Positions 18,101 through 27,191 are shown, counted from the stretch's first letter. The stretch is 28,836 bases of DNA from Willaertia magna (GCA_902984215.1 CADWAF010000022.1:1-28836); one strand, 5' to 3'. Notes: generated by a model from the letters alone, not told the origin. A program made the numbers and translations.

Positions 18101-19433
18101 CGTCTGTATATTTTCCGATGCTATTAACAATTAGTAAAATAATTGGTTGTAAACATTTCTTTAAAACATCATCGGATTGAACATTAGGAACTGAAAATAA
18201 CAAATCATAAACCATAGCTAATTTTGCATTGTCTGACATTTGAGGGCTCTTAATACATTTATACAACCATCCTACCATGGCCCATCTTGGAGTATAAAGA
18301 GTTTCATCATTAGGGTGATAAGCACAACAAAGATATCTAATTAAATCAATAATTAATGAATCACTTTCAGGTGTAGTTAAATACTTTTGTGCAAACCATG
18401 TTTGATAACGTCTTTGATTTCCCATTTTAACATGAGTCATTATAAAAGATAATTGTCTTTCCATATCACTATTTACTCTACAATCTAAAACTCTTGTGTT
18501 TGTTGGTTTTGACAACATACTTGTTAATGTAGTGAATTGTTCTTGGAATAAAAATTTATCTAAAGCGTCACTAATCTTATATCTTTTAACTACATTAAAT
18601 ACAACCCTTACAAAATCTCTACCCATTGAACCTATTACTTCTCTATCAAAATTCTTTAAAATTGCATCTTCAATAAATTCAATTTCTCTTTTTAGTAAAA
18701 CTTCATAATGTCTATCCACTCCATAACATTTTTGATCTTCAATCATTCTTAAAAAGCTATATACAACCCTTAGTAATACTCTATGATTAGAATAAATCCA
18801 ATCCTTATTTTGCATAACAATATTTAAAACTTGTTCAACTAACCAAATATTCTTTCTGCTAAAATCTCCACTTCTCATATATCTCAATAAACAAATAAAT
18901 GGATTGTCAAAATTAATTTTTGATTTTATACATTCTGCTACAAGCCATATTAATCTTTCTGTTGGAATATCTTGTAATTTATTAAACTTATTTTCAATTA
19001 ATTTCTTAGTTTCTGTTGTCATTATATTATAGTTATCTGTCATTGCTACTCCTTTTAATATTCTGAAAAATAATTGACTCTGATTAAAATCTTGAGTTGT
19101 TAAAATACCATATAATAAGGCTAAATTCACTTGCATTTTGTTTGTGTTAGCCTTTTCTTGGATTTTATTTATAAATTCTTGTTCATTATTTATAAGATTA
19201 GATATTTGTAATTCATCATTTAAACTATTCCAACTAGAACTCCAGGATTTATCAATTTCATCTTGTTGATCTAAAGGTATAGTTGTCAAAAGTTTACTTG
19301 TAAAGGATACTGGTTGTGGAGGAAGAACTATTTGTTGTCTAGATTGTTGTTGATGAGGGGAAAGTCTAGGTGATATCATCACTCCACCAACATTTGCAGG
19401 TGCAGTCCTTTGAAAAGGATTAGGAGTACTCAT
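15159..19433 (-). CDS. INTS3: Integrator complex subunit 3 (INTS3) with extended linker and charged tail
   Basis: This single exon encodes 1424 residues from ATG 19433. INTS3 belongs to the Integrator complex, which cleaves nascent snRNA and promoter-proximal transcripts, and in animals also to the SOSS single-strand-DNA complex. Diagnostic text is at 176-231 (NPFICLLRYMRSGDFSRKN, then NIWLVEQVLNIV and VVYSFLRMIED), at 341-372 (RRYQTWFAQKYLTTPESDSL, then DLIRYLCCAYHPND) and at 382-411 (PRWAMVGWL, DNAKLAMVYDLLF), matching the INTS3 N-terminal helical domain. A Pro/Thr/Ser-rich linker (about 525-660) precedes a second helical region. The last 190 residues are Glu/Asp tracts alternating with Lys/Arg runs, probably with nuclear localisation signals. 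Animal INTS3 is near 1040 residues, so the linker and tail account for most of the excess. Confidence 0.9.
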   Translation of the reverse strand: MSTPNPFQRTAPANVGGVMISPRLSPHQQQSRQQIVLPPQPVSFTSKLLTTIPLDQQDEIDKSWSSSWNSLNDELQISNLINNEQEFINKIQEKANTNKMQVNLALLYGILTTQDFNQSQLFFRILKGVAMTDNYNIMTTETKKLIENKFNKLQDIPTERLIWLVAECIKSKINFDNPFICLLRYMRSGDFSRKNIWLVEQVLNIVMQNKDWIYSNHRVLLRVVYSFLRMIEDQKCYGVDRHYEVLLKREIEFIEDAILKNFDREVIGSMGRDFVRVVFNVVKRYKISDALDKFLFQEQFTTLTSMLSKPTNTRVLDCRVNSDMERQLSFIMTHVKMGNQRRYQTWFAQKYLTTPESDSLIIDLIRYLCCAYHPNDETLYTPRWAMVGWLYKCIKSPQMSDNAKLAMVYDLLFSVPNVQSDDVLKKCLQPIILLIVNSIGKYTDVTNSLLDCIFYYTEKQPNDQLYLGVAKQTIISSLQYCTSKIVEFGIIHTPSVLSENNKIDPERRDKIKRYLVGSSSTNVQLNTSTPVVSNGIAPTPNVPLPTTTPPPIITTTSDVGNTNIPGTKVTPPFSSPTKTNNKVSPPMNPTVPTFPTEVSPSTKPPNPQPGKLPTLKVGSPSTTIVQNSKSPTSPSRAQPFESIDKKPYLNNTKPESTEVKNVRDLIEELIKTNKGTTNGKVLESFEPSLTNLSKSVSEYLELISNSNEENSDIEETRKKCKQLITEIVESFANNTSPQQIGDIQVLATFLVKLLSFEFQTNFANQQPNNNNQFASHHSIVIQTMLKEKGDEEREHFERVLLKSQHTLSFHLIECIFKQVIPTLTSQKDSAQTERSKKKRLNEKFTHFVKFATKSDASMGYRILCFYIIKIYSDKIEELELLKSASVDLLMGALINSYNFKYKSAYSTFFEWGLSTRRSSYSLDPSPATADQIFIKDITTCLEENHLLFISLLPVLSRDFSHYIHRNKEEIYKLLITKLYPYELQYVNNFVQNGRLKILFSQGKQKKAATNTTTPNSTTGNLPTQNLMNMDYVNQALVMIQNISDHFSDDYECQMFWNLMVNEICYNHSLYCLNNCQQEENNEEEPKPNHELNYKFNYGQFIRSLINTLPLHEIYFDTLLTMVQKMAAIHPEGEPLFTYDFIYDIVTLPYDKFKHFPSTLLHHYLQNQYIKNDGYLLEITEKHFIRVLQELTLEKTGTETNKIDTDMSYSVLLHLYNMKLLTNHSLYSMPLSSNNHLLLFECENFLKQLRKMKATVKSKKLKFIFTQLIGDFDQGEEEEDDTQYAEINEEPTETTPPKKNETINTQPVKQEITNNGSSKMKEEEEEEKNNSKNARRRVIKRNNSTKRKQNDDSEEENEDENDDGDEVFLEEEEEEEKDNKKRRKKQNEDEDDNEDHNDDEDPEARALDNIKSNSRRRQMRRNKRR

Positions 19434-19983
19434 TCTTTAATATTCTCCTAAAATTATTAGTTAATTATATATGAATAATTAATAAAAAATATATAAACTA
19501 TTTAAATTGTATTTAAAAATCTAATGTTATACTAGTACAATGTTATACTTAATAGTGCCAATCTATCCTATCTATTGGCAAAAAGTAAAAAAATTATTCT
19601 TCGCTGAAGCAACAATTAACACAACGATAGTTGCTTTGGTTTTTTTTTTAAAATTAAATTTTTGTAAGAGAAGGGTTTTAGATGAAAAATGCTACCCTAA
19701 AAAATTTTTTGTTATGTTCTTATTACAAGCGGGTTTTTGTTGTTTGCTTGAACGTAAGCCAAACAATAATAACAGGTTTGATTGTTTTTTTTAATTAAAA
19801 AATTCTTTTTTTATGGCTGAATGAAATTAATTATTTAGAAAGTTTCATACGAACAAAACAAATCATTATAAAAATAATGTAAACAAACAATTAAAACTGC
19901 AATGCTAGATTTTTCTTCATCTATTTCATCTTGTTCTTTTGGTGCATAAAAACAACACGTGTGCTGTAAACGTTCCCAATTTA
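19434..19983. promoter_or_regulatory. Divergent intergenic region between INTS3 and cis-prenyltransferase genes
   Basis: This 550-bp AT-rich region with poly-T and poly-A runs must carry the promoters of both divergent genes. I saw no RNA gene. A start-stop pair (ATG TAA at 19877) and a 15-codon upstream ORF (19902-19949) precede the cis-prenyltransferase ATG. An 84-codon ORF at 19540-19794 looks like chance. Confidence 0.5.
19902..19949 (+). other. Upstream ORF in the 5' leader of the cis-prenyltransferase gene
   Basis: ATG CTA GAT ... GCA TAA is 15 codons plus a stop, ending 34 bases before the main ATG and in a different frame. If the transcript starts upstream of 19902, this uORF would precede the main start and could reduce its translation. 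The transcript start is not known. Confidence 0.35.
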
Positions 19984-21021
19984 ATGAAAAAATCTTTTAA
20001 AAAAATTGACAAGAAAATGCCAGAAATTCTTACGGCAACAACGATAGGTAATAGTATGAATCTTCATGTAAATATGGACAGTAACGATTTGCGGAAACAA
20101 GTAGAAGAGGATGAAAAACAAGACAATAAAGAAAAGAATAAAAAATTTTTTCTATTTCAATGGTTTCATTCAATATATGAATTTATTATTTCAATAATTA
20201 TTACAATTCTAAGGTTTAATCTAACAATGAACAAATTATTACCTAAACATATAGCCTTTATAATGGATGGAAATCGTAGATGGGCTAAAACTAAATCATT
20301 ACCTATTAAAGAAGGACATTATTGTGGATATAAAAAATTAAAACAATGTTTAAATTGGTGTGAAAAACTAGGGATTAAAACAGTTACTGTTTATGCTTTT
20401 GCAATTGATAATTTTAAAAGAGAGAAAACTGAAGTAGATAATTTAATGGAACTATTAGATAAAAGATTTAAAGATATGATTACAAAGAAAAAATCTTTTA
20501 TACATCGTTATAAAATTATTTTAAGAGTTATAGGTAATTTTGAATTATTACCAAATTTTGTTAAAGAATCCGCTAAACAAGCAATGGAATATTCTATTAA
20601 AGTTAATAGTAAATATGGTGAAGATGCTTTAATTTTAAATTTATGTTGTCCTTATTCCTCTTCTTTTGAAATTGAGAATGCAATGTGTCAATCTATCAAA
20701 TTAAAATTATTTAATAAGGAAAATGTTTTTTGTAATAATAATATTTTAGATATTGCTGCAACAAGTGTTAAGGAAGAAAAGCATGATGATAACTACGAGG
20801 AAATATCATCTATTGAACCATTTGTGTTAACAAATACAGAACCTGATATAATTGTAAGGACTAGTGGAGAGACTAGGTTATCTGACTTTTTAACGTGGCA
20901 GAGTGAAAAATCAATGATTTACTTTTCTACTTTGTTGTGGCCTGAATTTTCGTTTTGGCAATTAGTTTCTATTATTTTACAATATCAATATTATAGGTAT
21001 CAGACTTCTTTAATAAAGTAA
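19984..21021 (+). CDS. DHDDS: Cis-prenyltransferase (dehydrodolichyl diphosphate synthase subunit)
   Basis: From ATG 19984 the protein has 345 residues; the frame is open 15 codons further to a TTG. It extends FPP with isopentenyl units in cis to make the dolichol precursor at the ER. A hydrophobic helix (about 55-80) precedes the catalytic domain, consistent with membrane association. HIAFIMDGNRRWAK (89-102) holds the catalytic Asp and diphosphate-binding Arg residues. TVYAFAIDNFKR (135-146) is the second conserved region. PDIIVRTSGETRLSDF (287-302) with FLTWQ and LLWPEFSFW completes the active site. An insert of about 45 residues (240-285) lies before that region. The C-terminal RxG motif of homomeric enzymes and of NgBR/Nus1 is absent, so the enzyme probably needs a partner subunit. 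Confidence 0.92.
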   Translation: MKKSFKKIDKKMPEILTATTIGNSMNLHVNMDSNDLRKQVEEDEKQDNKEKNKKFFLFQWFHSIYEFIISIIITILRFNLTMNKLLPKHIAFIMDGNRRWAKTKSLPIKEGHYCGYKKLKQCLNWCEKLGIKTVTVYAFAIDNFKREKTEVDNLMELLDKRFKDMITKKKSFIHRYKIILRVIGNFELLPNFVKESAKQAMEYSIKVNSKYGEDALILNLCCPYSSSFEIENAMCQSIKLKLFNKENVFCNNNILDIAATSVKEEKHDDNYEEISSIEPFVLTNTEPDIIVRTSGETRLSDFLTWQSEKSMIYFSTLLWPEFSFWQLVSIILQYQYYRYQTSLIK

Positions 21022-21093
21022 AGAGATAGCTTATTGATATTATTATAACAATATAATAATTCATTTACAATTTTTACGTTATTTAAAACCTTT

Positions 21094-22656
21094 TTATTGT
21101 ATGTTACAATTTTTGGTGGATTGCCTATTTTCTATAAGATGTTGCTTATTGAAAGGTCTGTTAAGTATGGGATACGTTCCAATGTAAACATCATTGGAGC
21201 TACTTCCTGCCACTAATACTTCTTCATTCATTTCTAACGACATTGCCGCAACGATTGGAATGTAGTTGACCACTTTCCAAGGACACTCAGATGTATAGTC
21301 TGAAAACACTTCCTTCTTAACAAATTCATTAATATGTTTAGTTCCTCCCATCTCTTTGCTTAATTCATGGGCATGTTCATCCGTTGTTAAAACACAAACA
21401 CCTATTTTACTACCAATTACTATCTTTTTACGATCATATAATAACCCTCTAATAGCACCAAGACGAAAAACATCAATTGTGTGTAAAATTGAGGGATCAC
21501 AGTAATTTTTCTCATAAGAAGGTAGTCCAGTGGTTAACTTTCTTATATCCATTAAATGAATAACGCCTCTATCACTTCCAGCTAAGAACATATAGTCATT
21601 CTTCGAAGGATCCAAATGCTGAGCATTTACTTCATAAATATAACTTCCAGTAAATACTTCTCCAATAGGTTTTCTACTTCTAGTATCAAATACCTTCACT
21701 AATTGATCTACTGAACCTGTCACAAACAATGAAGATTCTTCACCACTTGGATTACAATCTACATCATACACAGTGCTTTTATGGGCATGCAAAGAATCTA
21801 ATACACTACAAGAAATAACTTCTTGTTGTTTTTCCACATCAAATATCTTAGCAAAACCCTCAGTGCCTGCAGTAACAATATGTTTTTTATTTAATATCCT
21901 TAAACTCCAAATCCCATTCACTTGTCCACTATCTACTGTTGATGTACTTTTAATTAATTCATTGACTTCGTCATCTGGTATATAAGTTCCACAAAAAATC
22001 TTTGTTGAATTTCCACCAGTAAATATAGTGTTTGGCATTCTATGCGGTTGATATTCAATTGTCCATAAAAAACATCTTGCTTGTGCTACATCTTTCCATC
22101 CATATTTTGGTTTTACATCTTTTACAATAGGTTTCATTCCAGAACTACGATCTAATTCAACATCATAAAAATTAACAATTTGGGAACATGTCATTAATCT
22201 AAGTTTATCTTTCTCTAAATTTTGAAATATTAAATAATTATATCCCAAATCTTTATATTCATCATTTTCTAATGATAGTTTATGAGATTGGATTGTTTCT
22301 TTATAATTCTCAAAGAAATCATTTTCTAATTTCACTTTCTCCATTGAAATGCGATGAGATTCTTCATGTTTAGTCACATCATAATTTAATTTATATCCTC
22401 TAAATTTATACCATCCTCTATAATAAAGAATATATTGTGTTTTAAAGAATTGATAGTAAGATGTTCCGATATTGGGTTCACGTTCTTTTAAAATTTGATA
22501 CAGAGTGGAGTATTGTTTAAAATAACCTTTCCATAGAGCATCGTGCATTGAACAGTTATAAAAAGTAGTGTTCACAGTGGCTAAAGATAATAAAACATCT
22601 TCTATCCTAAAAGTGTTAATCAAAAGCAATAGAAAATTTATTCGTAGAAGTTGACA
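21094..22656 (-). CDS. F-box/WD40-repeat protein, 5' end unresolved
   Basis: The open frame runs from a TGA at 22674 to the stop at 21094, with no ATG before residue 28 counted from 22629. The F-box extends upstream of 22629: LLRINFLLLLINTF then RIEDVLLSLATVNTTFYN and ALWKGYFKQY fit LP-x-x-xLLxxI...DLLxLxxVxxxfy...LWK. That first part is encoded in 22629-22650, overlapping the stop region of the CBS-domain gene in another frame. WD40-like blades lie at about 186-365 (counted from 22629), including HAHKSTVYDVDCNPSG, FVTGSVDQLVKVFDTRSRK and FLAGSDRGVIHLMDIRK. F-box/WD40 proteins act as substrate receptors of SCF ubiquitin ligases. A missing upstream exon, a non-ATG start or a fused transcript could explain the start. 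The coordinate 22656 is approximate. Confidence 0.72.
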   Translation of the reverse strand, partial: CQLLRINFLLLLINTFRIEDVLLSLATVNTTFYNCSMHDALWKGYFKQYSTLYQILKEREPNIGTSYYQFFKTQYILYYRGWYKFRGYKLNYDVTKHEESHRISMEKVKLENDFFENYKETIQSHKLSLENDEYKDLGYNYLIFQNLEKDKLRLMTCSQIVNFYDVELDRSSGMKPIVKDVKPKYGWKDVAQARCFLWTIEYQPHRMPNTIFTGGNSTKIFCGTYIPDDEVNELIKSTSTVDSGQVNGIWSLRILNKKHIVTAGTEGFAKIFDVEKQQEVISCSVLDSLHAHKSTVYDVDCNPSGEESSLFVTGSVDQLVKVFDTRSRKPIGEVFTGSYIYEVNAQHLDPSKNDYMFLAGSDRGVIHLMDIRKLTTGLPSYEKNYCDPSILHTIDVFRLGAIRGLLYDRKKIVIGSKIGVCVLTTDEHAHELSKEMGGTKHINEFVKKEVFSDYTSECPWKVVNYIPIVAAMSLEMNEEVLVAGSSSNDVYIGTYPILNRPFNKQHLIENRQSTKNCNIQ

Positions 22657-23626
22657 ATAAGCTTCATGATATCAGATAAAGAAACAAGACCCACAACTAC
22701 ATTTTCATCATTGCACAACCAAACTCTATGCATAACGTGATCAGTTCCTTTAACTAAATGGTTAACAACATCAATTAAAGTTAAACCAGTTGCCTTTAAG
22801 CTAACAGGATTTAAAGATTTTGGAGAGAAGTGTGTTAAATATTGTTTGACTGGTTCTTCAAAGTTTGGTAATTTTTCAAGATATAATCCCTTAAGATCGG
22901 AAGCACTGAAATTACCAACTAATTTACCTTCCTTATCAACAACAGCAACAGCCATGATCTTTTGTTCTGCAATAGTTTTCAATGCATCTAAAACTGATGT
23001 TTCTTCATTAACTGTTATTGGTTGAACTAATCCTAAACCTACTTTTTCTAAAGGTAATTGACCAATATGCTTTAATTTACCCATATGTAAATGTTGTTGT
23101 AACTCTTTAACAACATCAGTTTGACTGACAGTCTTCACTATTTCTTCTTCAGTTTCTGATTTTTGTAACACGCATCTGTGAATTCCTTGAGAGAAGAGAT
23201 CAATAATATAAGTTGAAGGAACAGTTGCAGGTAATGGAAGTAATTGATCTTTGGTACTCTTTTCAATAATGTTTTCTAAAGTGTAGAGAGTTAAAGCTCT
23301 ATAAACAAATGTTAAGAAATAGTATTAATTAGTAAGACTTACCTTCCTGCAATTTCTAAGCTCTTAATATCATGTAAATCTTTTGGATTTGGAGCTGCAA
23401 GAACAATATGTGTAACAATATCTAACATACTTAACATTCCCATGACTTGTCCGGTTTTTGCATTCTTAACTGGAGCTGCAAGGATGTGTGCATCAGATAA
23501 AGCCTTAACTGCTTCTTGTAAAGTTAAGTTACTCTTTAAGACTACTAAATGTTGTTCTTGTGGAACTAAATCTACAGCCTTTAAGTGATGGAAATGTTCA
23601 TGTAATTCGTTGTGAGTTGATGCCAT
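22638..23626 (-). CDS. AMPK-gamma/SNF4-like protein with four CBS motifs, two exons
   Basis: Exon 1 is 23626-23343, the intron is 23342-23299 (44 nt, GTAAGT...ATAG) and exon 2 is 23298-22638. The product has 314 residues, nearly all CBS repeats. CBS1 ends MGMLSMLDIV, CBS2 carries SQGIHRCVLQ and IVKTVSQTDVVKEL, CBS3 has KIMAVAVVDKEGKLVGNFSASDLKGL and CBS4 has VVVGLVSLSDIMKLI. Four tandem motifs and the HR in CBS2 and CBS4 fit the adenine-nucleotide-sensing gamma subunit of AMPK/SNF1. The ligand-type Asp is present in all four motifs (mammalian gamma has Arg in CBS2). A plant-type CBS-only protein is an alternative. The stop overlaps the F-box-encoding frame of the downstream gene. Confidence 0.78.
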
Positions 23627-23900
23627 TTTGTTAGTATATTGTTAGTATTGTTTGGTTGTTTTTTTGTTGTGAAAATGAAAGACCGTTCAATGGTTTAATT
23701 TATACTGTTTATAGAATCAACTTTGGGTTTGTCGCTTCCGCAAAAAGCCATGAATCAAACATTTGTGAAATTCATAGCACCAAAAGAAACCCAACAAATC
23801 TACAATAGACCATTCCAATAAAGTCAAGTGAAAACGTGGCCTCTTTTGATAGGTTCAATAATGTTGTAAAGAGAGATTTTACGTAAAATACAATTTATTA
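23627..23900. promoter_or_regulatory. Spacer between the NEMF 3' end and the CBS-protein 5' end
   Basis: These 274 bp should hold the promoter of the CBS-domain gene and the 3' end of the NEMF transcript. The first 60 bases upstream of the CBS ATG are T/G-rich. No RNA gene or clear motif was found. Confidence 0.4.
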
Positions 23901-26900
23901 TTATAAATCCTTTTCTTCTGGTGGTACCTTTGGTGTAGTTTTCTTTGATTTTGGTTTGCCAAAGTTTGATTTTTTAGAGGAAGCAGTTGCTATTCTACAA
24001 TTACCAACCATAGTTGCTGTAATATCGTTTTCTTCTATTGCCTTAAGACATGCTTCAATTCTGGCATCACCTCTTGACTCAGTTCTTATAATACTCAAAG
24101 CATCCTTTCCTGCCTTACCTCTTTTTTGATTTCCAGGAACTAGTTTTACTTTGTATTTATAACTCTTTAAACAAGAATAAGGTGCACAAACAGGAATAGC
24201 AAATAAGAAAATATCATCATCTCTTGGTTGACCTGTTAAGCTATCAATTTCTGTTAGTTTTTCTTTATCTTCTTCATCCATATAAGGGATATTTTCTTCT
24301 TCCAAAACTCGTTTAATTTCTTCTTGTTCTTTTTGTTTTTTCCGTATTTCTTCTTCCTTTACTTTTTTTTCAGGTTCCTTTTCCTTCTTCTTATCTTTTG
24401 GTTTATTACCAATTAATTCAATCATTAATTGACGCTCTTCTTCATCTTGATCAGCATACTTTGTCTTAAGTTTCTTCCATTTGCCTTGTTTCATACCTTT
24501 TGGTTTTTGAGCTGGAACATTTTTGTGAGATTCTTCCTTTTCTAAACTGTTTTCTTGTTTCTCTTGTTTTTCTTGTTGTTTAAATTCATCTGGAAGATTT
24601 CCAAAGAGGATCATTTCTTTAGCTTCCTTTTCATCTATTCCTCTCTTCTTTAATTGTTTAAGTATTTTCTTATCTTTTGCAGACAATCCCTTTTTCTTTT
24701 CAGTTGGTGAAATTTCTTCTTCAGATGGTTTTTCCTCAATAATTTCTAATACTTCTTCATCAGTAACCTTTGGATTATGATTTACAACATTATCATCAAT
24801 TACATTTTCGTCTTTAGTTGGACCACTCTTGTCAGTACCACTAACTACTGTTTCTTCTTCATATGTTCCAGTTGTAGTAGATTCTGTTTCATCAAATTCA
24901 ATATTCTCCATTCCTCCATTATTTAAGTATGTCAAAGCCTCTTCTGCATTCATTCTTGGCTTTCTTTCCTCAAGATGGTTTGGAATACAAGATTCATCCA
25001 CCTTAAACATGATTGTGAAACCCATTACTAAAGGAGCTGGTGGTAAATAATTCTTTTTACCACGAATCATAAAACTACCTGTTGTAAGATACTCTCCAGA
25101 TGGAGCTGTTTTAGAAACTTGATGGTCATAAACCCAATAACCTGCAGTCATAACTTTACTGTCCCAGGCTGCGCTTCTACAAACACAAAACATACCTGCC
25201 TCTTGTAACGATAATGGTGGAATTGGTTCTCCAGTTGGATTTTTGATAATACAAGATGAAGCACCGTGAACATCAGCATGAACATAAATATCACCTTTTC
25301 TCATATATCTTTTAACTATCAGTTCGTTTTGTTGAGCATCTCTACCACCCAAAACAAGATAATTTTCAGAGGTAATAAACCAATAGAATTTTTCGAACCA
25401 AAATCTTTTTCTTCTAATCGTGATATCAGACTTAATTTGTTGTTTCTTTGCTGACTCTGTGGATTTTTGTTCTGTCTTTTTGATGGCTTTCTTACTTGCG
25501 TGAGATGCCTTTTCCTTATTTTCAGCTGACTTCTTTCTTAATGAATAATAGTGCGCAGCATTTGCGTGAGCAGAAAGTGAAATATCAATATCAATCTTTG
25601 TTGGCTCTTCTTTTTCTTCTTCCTCATCATCTTCATCCTCTTCATTTTCTAAACCAGGAGGTGGTAAAATGATTGTAATTTGACTTGTCTCCAATTTTAA
25701 TTTTTGAATCATTCTAGCAATTGGATCGACATCTCTATGTTCTTTAATTATTTGTTTAATTGTTTCCCAAGGTTGGGCTTGAGCAATTGCTGTACAAATC
25801 ACTTGAATTGCTTGATCAACCATTTCATAATACTTTTTAATTAAGCTAGCTATTCTTTCATATTTATCTGTTGATTTTTGTAATTCTTGAAGTTTTAATT
25901 CTTGTTCTTTCTTTACTTTTAAGACTTTCTTTTCAACTGTACTTTCCACATTTTGTTTTTGATTTTCTATTCTCTTTGCTTCAATGGCAGAGAAAAACTC
26001 ATCTGCACATTTGTCAAAAGATTCAAACTCAATTACCTTAATTTCCTGTTCAGGATTTGTTGGTAATTTCCTCTTTACTTGTTCGAATAGAATTGGAGTA
26101 AAATCTTCATATTGTACTCTCTTAATATCTAAACGTTTCTCCTCTTTCATCATTTCAATTTGTTTCAATTGTAATTCATTAAGTTCAGTTATCGGAAGTG
26201 GATCAGTTGATGAAGAACCTTCATTTGAATTTTCATTTAATTGATCTGATTTTGTGAATGGATTTTCAACAGTAACTTCTTCTAATTGTTTTGTTTTAAC
26301 AGTTTCTTTCAAAATAATAAATCCTCTTTGTTTTTCTGTCTTAATCTTAAGAATAAAATCATCCGCCATTTTAAAATATTCAGTCAATTTATCCAAAATA
26401 GTATGACTTTCATTTTGGTTATTTAAAACACTATCAATTTCATTTAAAAGTTGTTTAGTTTTTTCTTGTTTAGCATCTAATAAATTTAAATTTGGAGAAA
26501 TAATATCAGCCAATAATAAACAATGTTCCACAAATCCAGAACCATATTCTAAATTATTAGTTAAAACATTTTTCAAAATTAAACTATTTAAATTTCCTTT
26601 TTGTTTTGTATTTCCTTCAACAACTGTTGGTCCTTTTAATAATTCCTTTTCTTTTTCATCTAAAGCAGTCTTTATAGTTAAAGCTAAAGAATGTTTTGTA
26701 ATTGGTTCAAAATGTCTTTTAGATGTCATTGGATAAATTTCACCAACAGCAAATAAGCCAGATTCAGCTTCCTTACTGTGAGTACGTAATAAAGCAATAA
26801 TTTTATATTGATGATCAGTTAAGACAACATTACCCTTAGCATAAAATTCAATAATTAAGTGAAAGGCTTTTTCTTCTGTTCCGAATGTAAAATCTACAAT

Positions 26901-27191
26901 ACGATCTACTCCTACTTGTTCTAAATTTTCTAATCTTTTTGCTCTAATATATTTTCTAATTTTTAAAACAAAATGAGAAGGCATTCTTGATTTATCTCTT
27001 TCAAAATCAGTACTATGAATTCTGATACCCGATTCAGCCAAGACATGTACTTTTAGATCTGTTTTTGCAAATTTTAATAAATATGTTTTTGGATTAATGT
27101 CATAAAGATTTGCTAAACGCATTCCAATAATTTGTTCTTTTAATTCCGCGACTATTGCACGGATATCAATAACAGACATACGATTTTTCAT
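23901..27191 (-). CDS. NEMF: NEMF/Rqc2/Tae2 ribosome quality control protein
   Basis: This single exon encodes 1096 residues from ATG 27191. The protein binds 60S subunits carrying stalled peptidyl-tRNA, recruits the Listerin ligase and adds C-terminal Ala/Thr tails. NFACT-N is about 1-500 and begins MKNRMSVIDIRAIVAELKEQ. The residues reported as essential for tailing in Rqc2 are present as Asp9 and the Asp-Arg pair at 96-97 in GVDRIVDF. A coiled coil lies at about 400-490. An acidic stretch (516-530) precedes the NFACT-R domain at 592-730 (FWFEKFYWFITSEN, GGRDAQQNE, DIYVHADVHGASS, AWDSKVMTAGYWVYDHQVSK). A Lys/Glu-rich region precedes NFACT-C (about 965-1070, ending near GNCRIATAS). Length and order match the eukaryotic family. 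Confidence 0.95.
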   Translation of the reverse strand: MKNRMSVIDIRAIVAELKEQIIGMRLANLYDINPKTYLLKFAKTDLKVHVLAESGIRIHSTDFERDKSRMPSHFVLKIRKYIRAKRLENLEQVGVDRIVDFTFGTEEKAFHLIIEFYAKGNVVLTDHQYKIIALLRTHSKEAESGLFAVGEIYPMTSKRHFEPITKHSLALTIKTALDEKEKELLKGPTVVEGNTKQKGNLNSLILKNVLTNNLEYGSGFVEHCLLLADIISPNLNLLDAKQEKTKQLLNEIDSVLNNQNESHTILDKLTEYFKMADDFILKIKTEKQRGFIILKETVKTKQLEEVTVENPFTKSDQLNENSNEGSSSTDPLPITELNELQLKQIEMMKEEKRLDIKRVQYEDFTPILFEQVKRKLPTNPEQEIKVIEFESFDKCADEFFSAIEAKRIENQKQNVESTVEKKVLKVKKEQELKLQELQKSTDKYERIASLIKKYYEMVDQAIQVICTAIAQAQPWETIKQIIKEHRDVDPIARMIQKLKLETSQITIILPPPGLENEEDEDDEEEEKEEPTKIDIDISLSAHANAAHYYSLRKKSAENKEKASHASKKAIKKTEQKSTESAKKQQIKSDITIRRKRFWFEKFYWFITSENYLVLGGRDAQQNELIVKRYMRKGDIYVHADVHGASSCIIKNPTGEPIPPLSLQEAGMFCVCRSAAWDSKVMTAGYWVYDHQVSKTAPSGEYLTTGSFMIRGKKNYLPPAPLVMGFTIMFKVDESCIPNHLEERKPRMNAEEALTYLNNGGMENIEFDETESTTTGTYEEETVVSGTDKSGPTKDENVIDDNVVNHNPKVTDEEVLEIIEEKPSEEEISPTEKKKGLSAKDKKILKQLKKRGIDEKEAKEMILFGNLPDEFKQQEKQEKQENSLEKEESHKNVPAQKPKGMKQGKWKKLKTKYADQDEEERQLMIELIGNKPKDKKKEKEPEKKVKEEEIRKKQKEQEEIKRVLEEENIPYMDEEDKEKLTEIDSLTGQPRDDDIFLFAIPVCAPYSCLKSYKYKVKLVPGNQKRGKAGKDALSIIRTESRGDARIEACLKAIEENDITATMVGNCRIATASSKKSNFGKPKSKKTTPKVPPEEKDL

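Noticed and set aside
19540..19794. 84-codon ATG-led ORF in the INTS3/cis-prenyltransferase gap
   Set aside because: The composition follows the local A/T and T-runs, the product is a hydrophobic mix with no recognisable domain, and it occupies the expected divergent promoter region.
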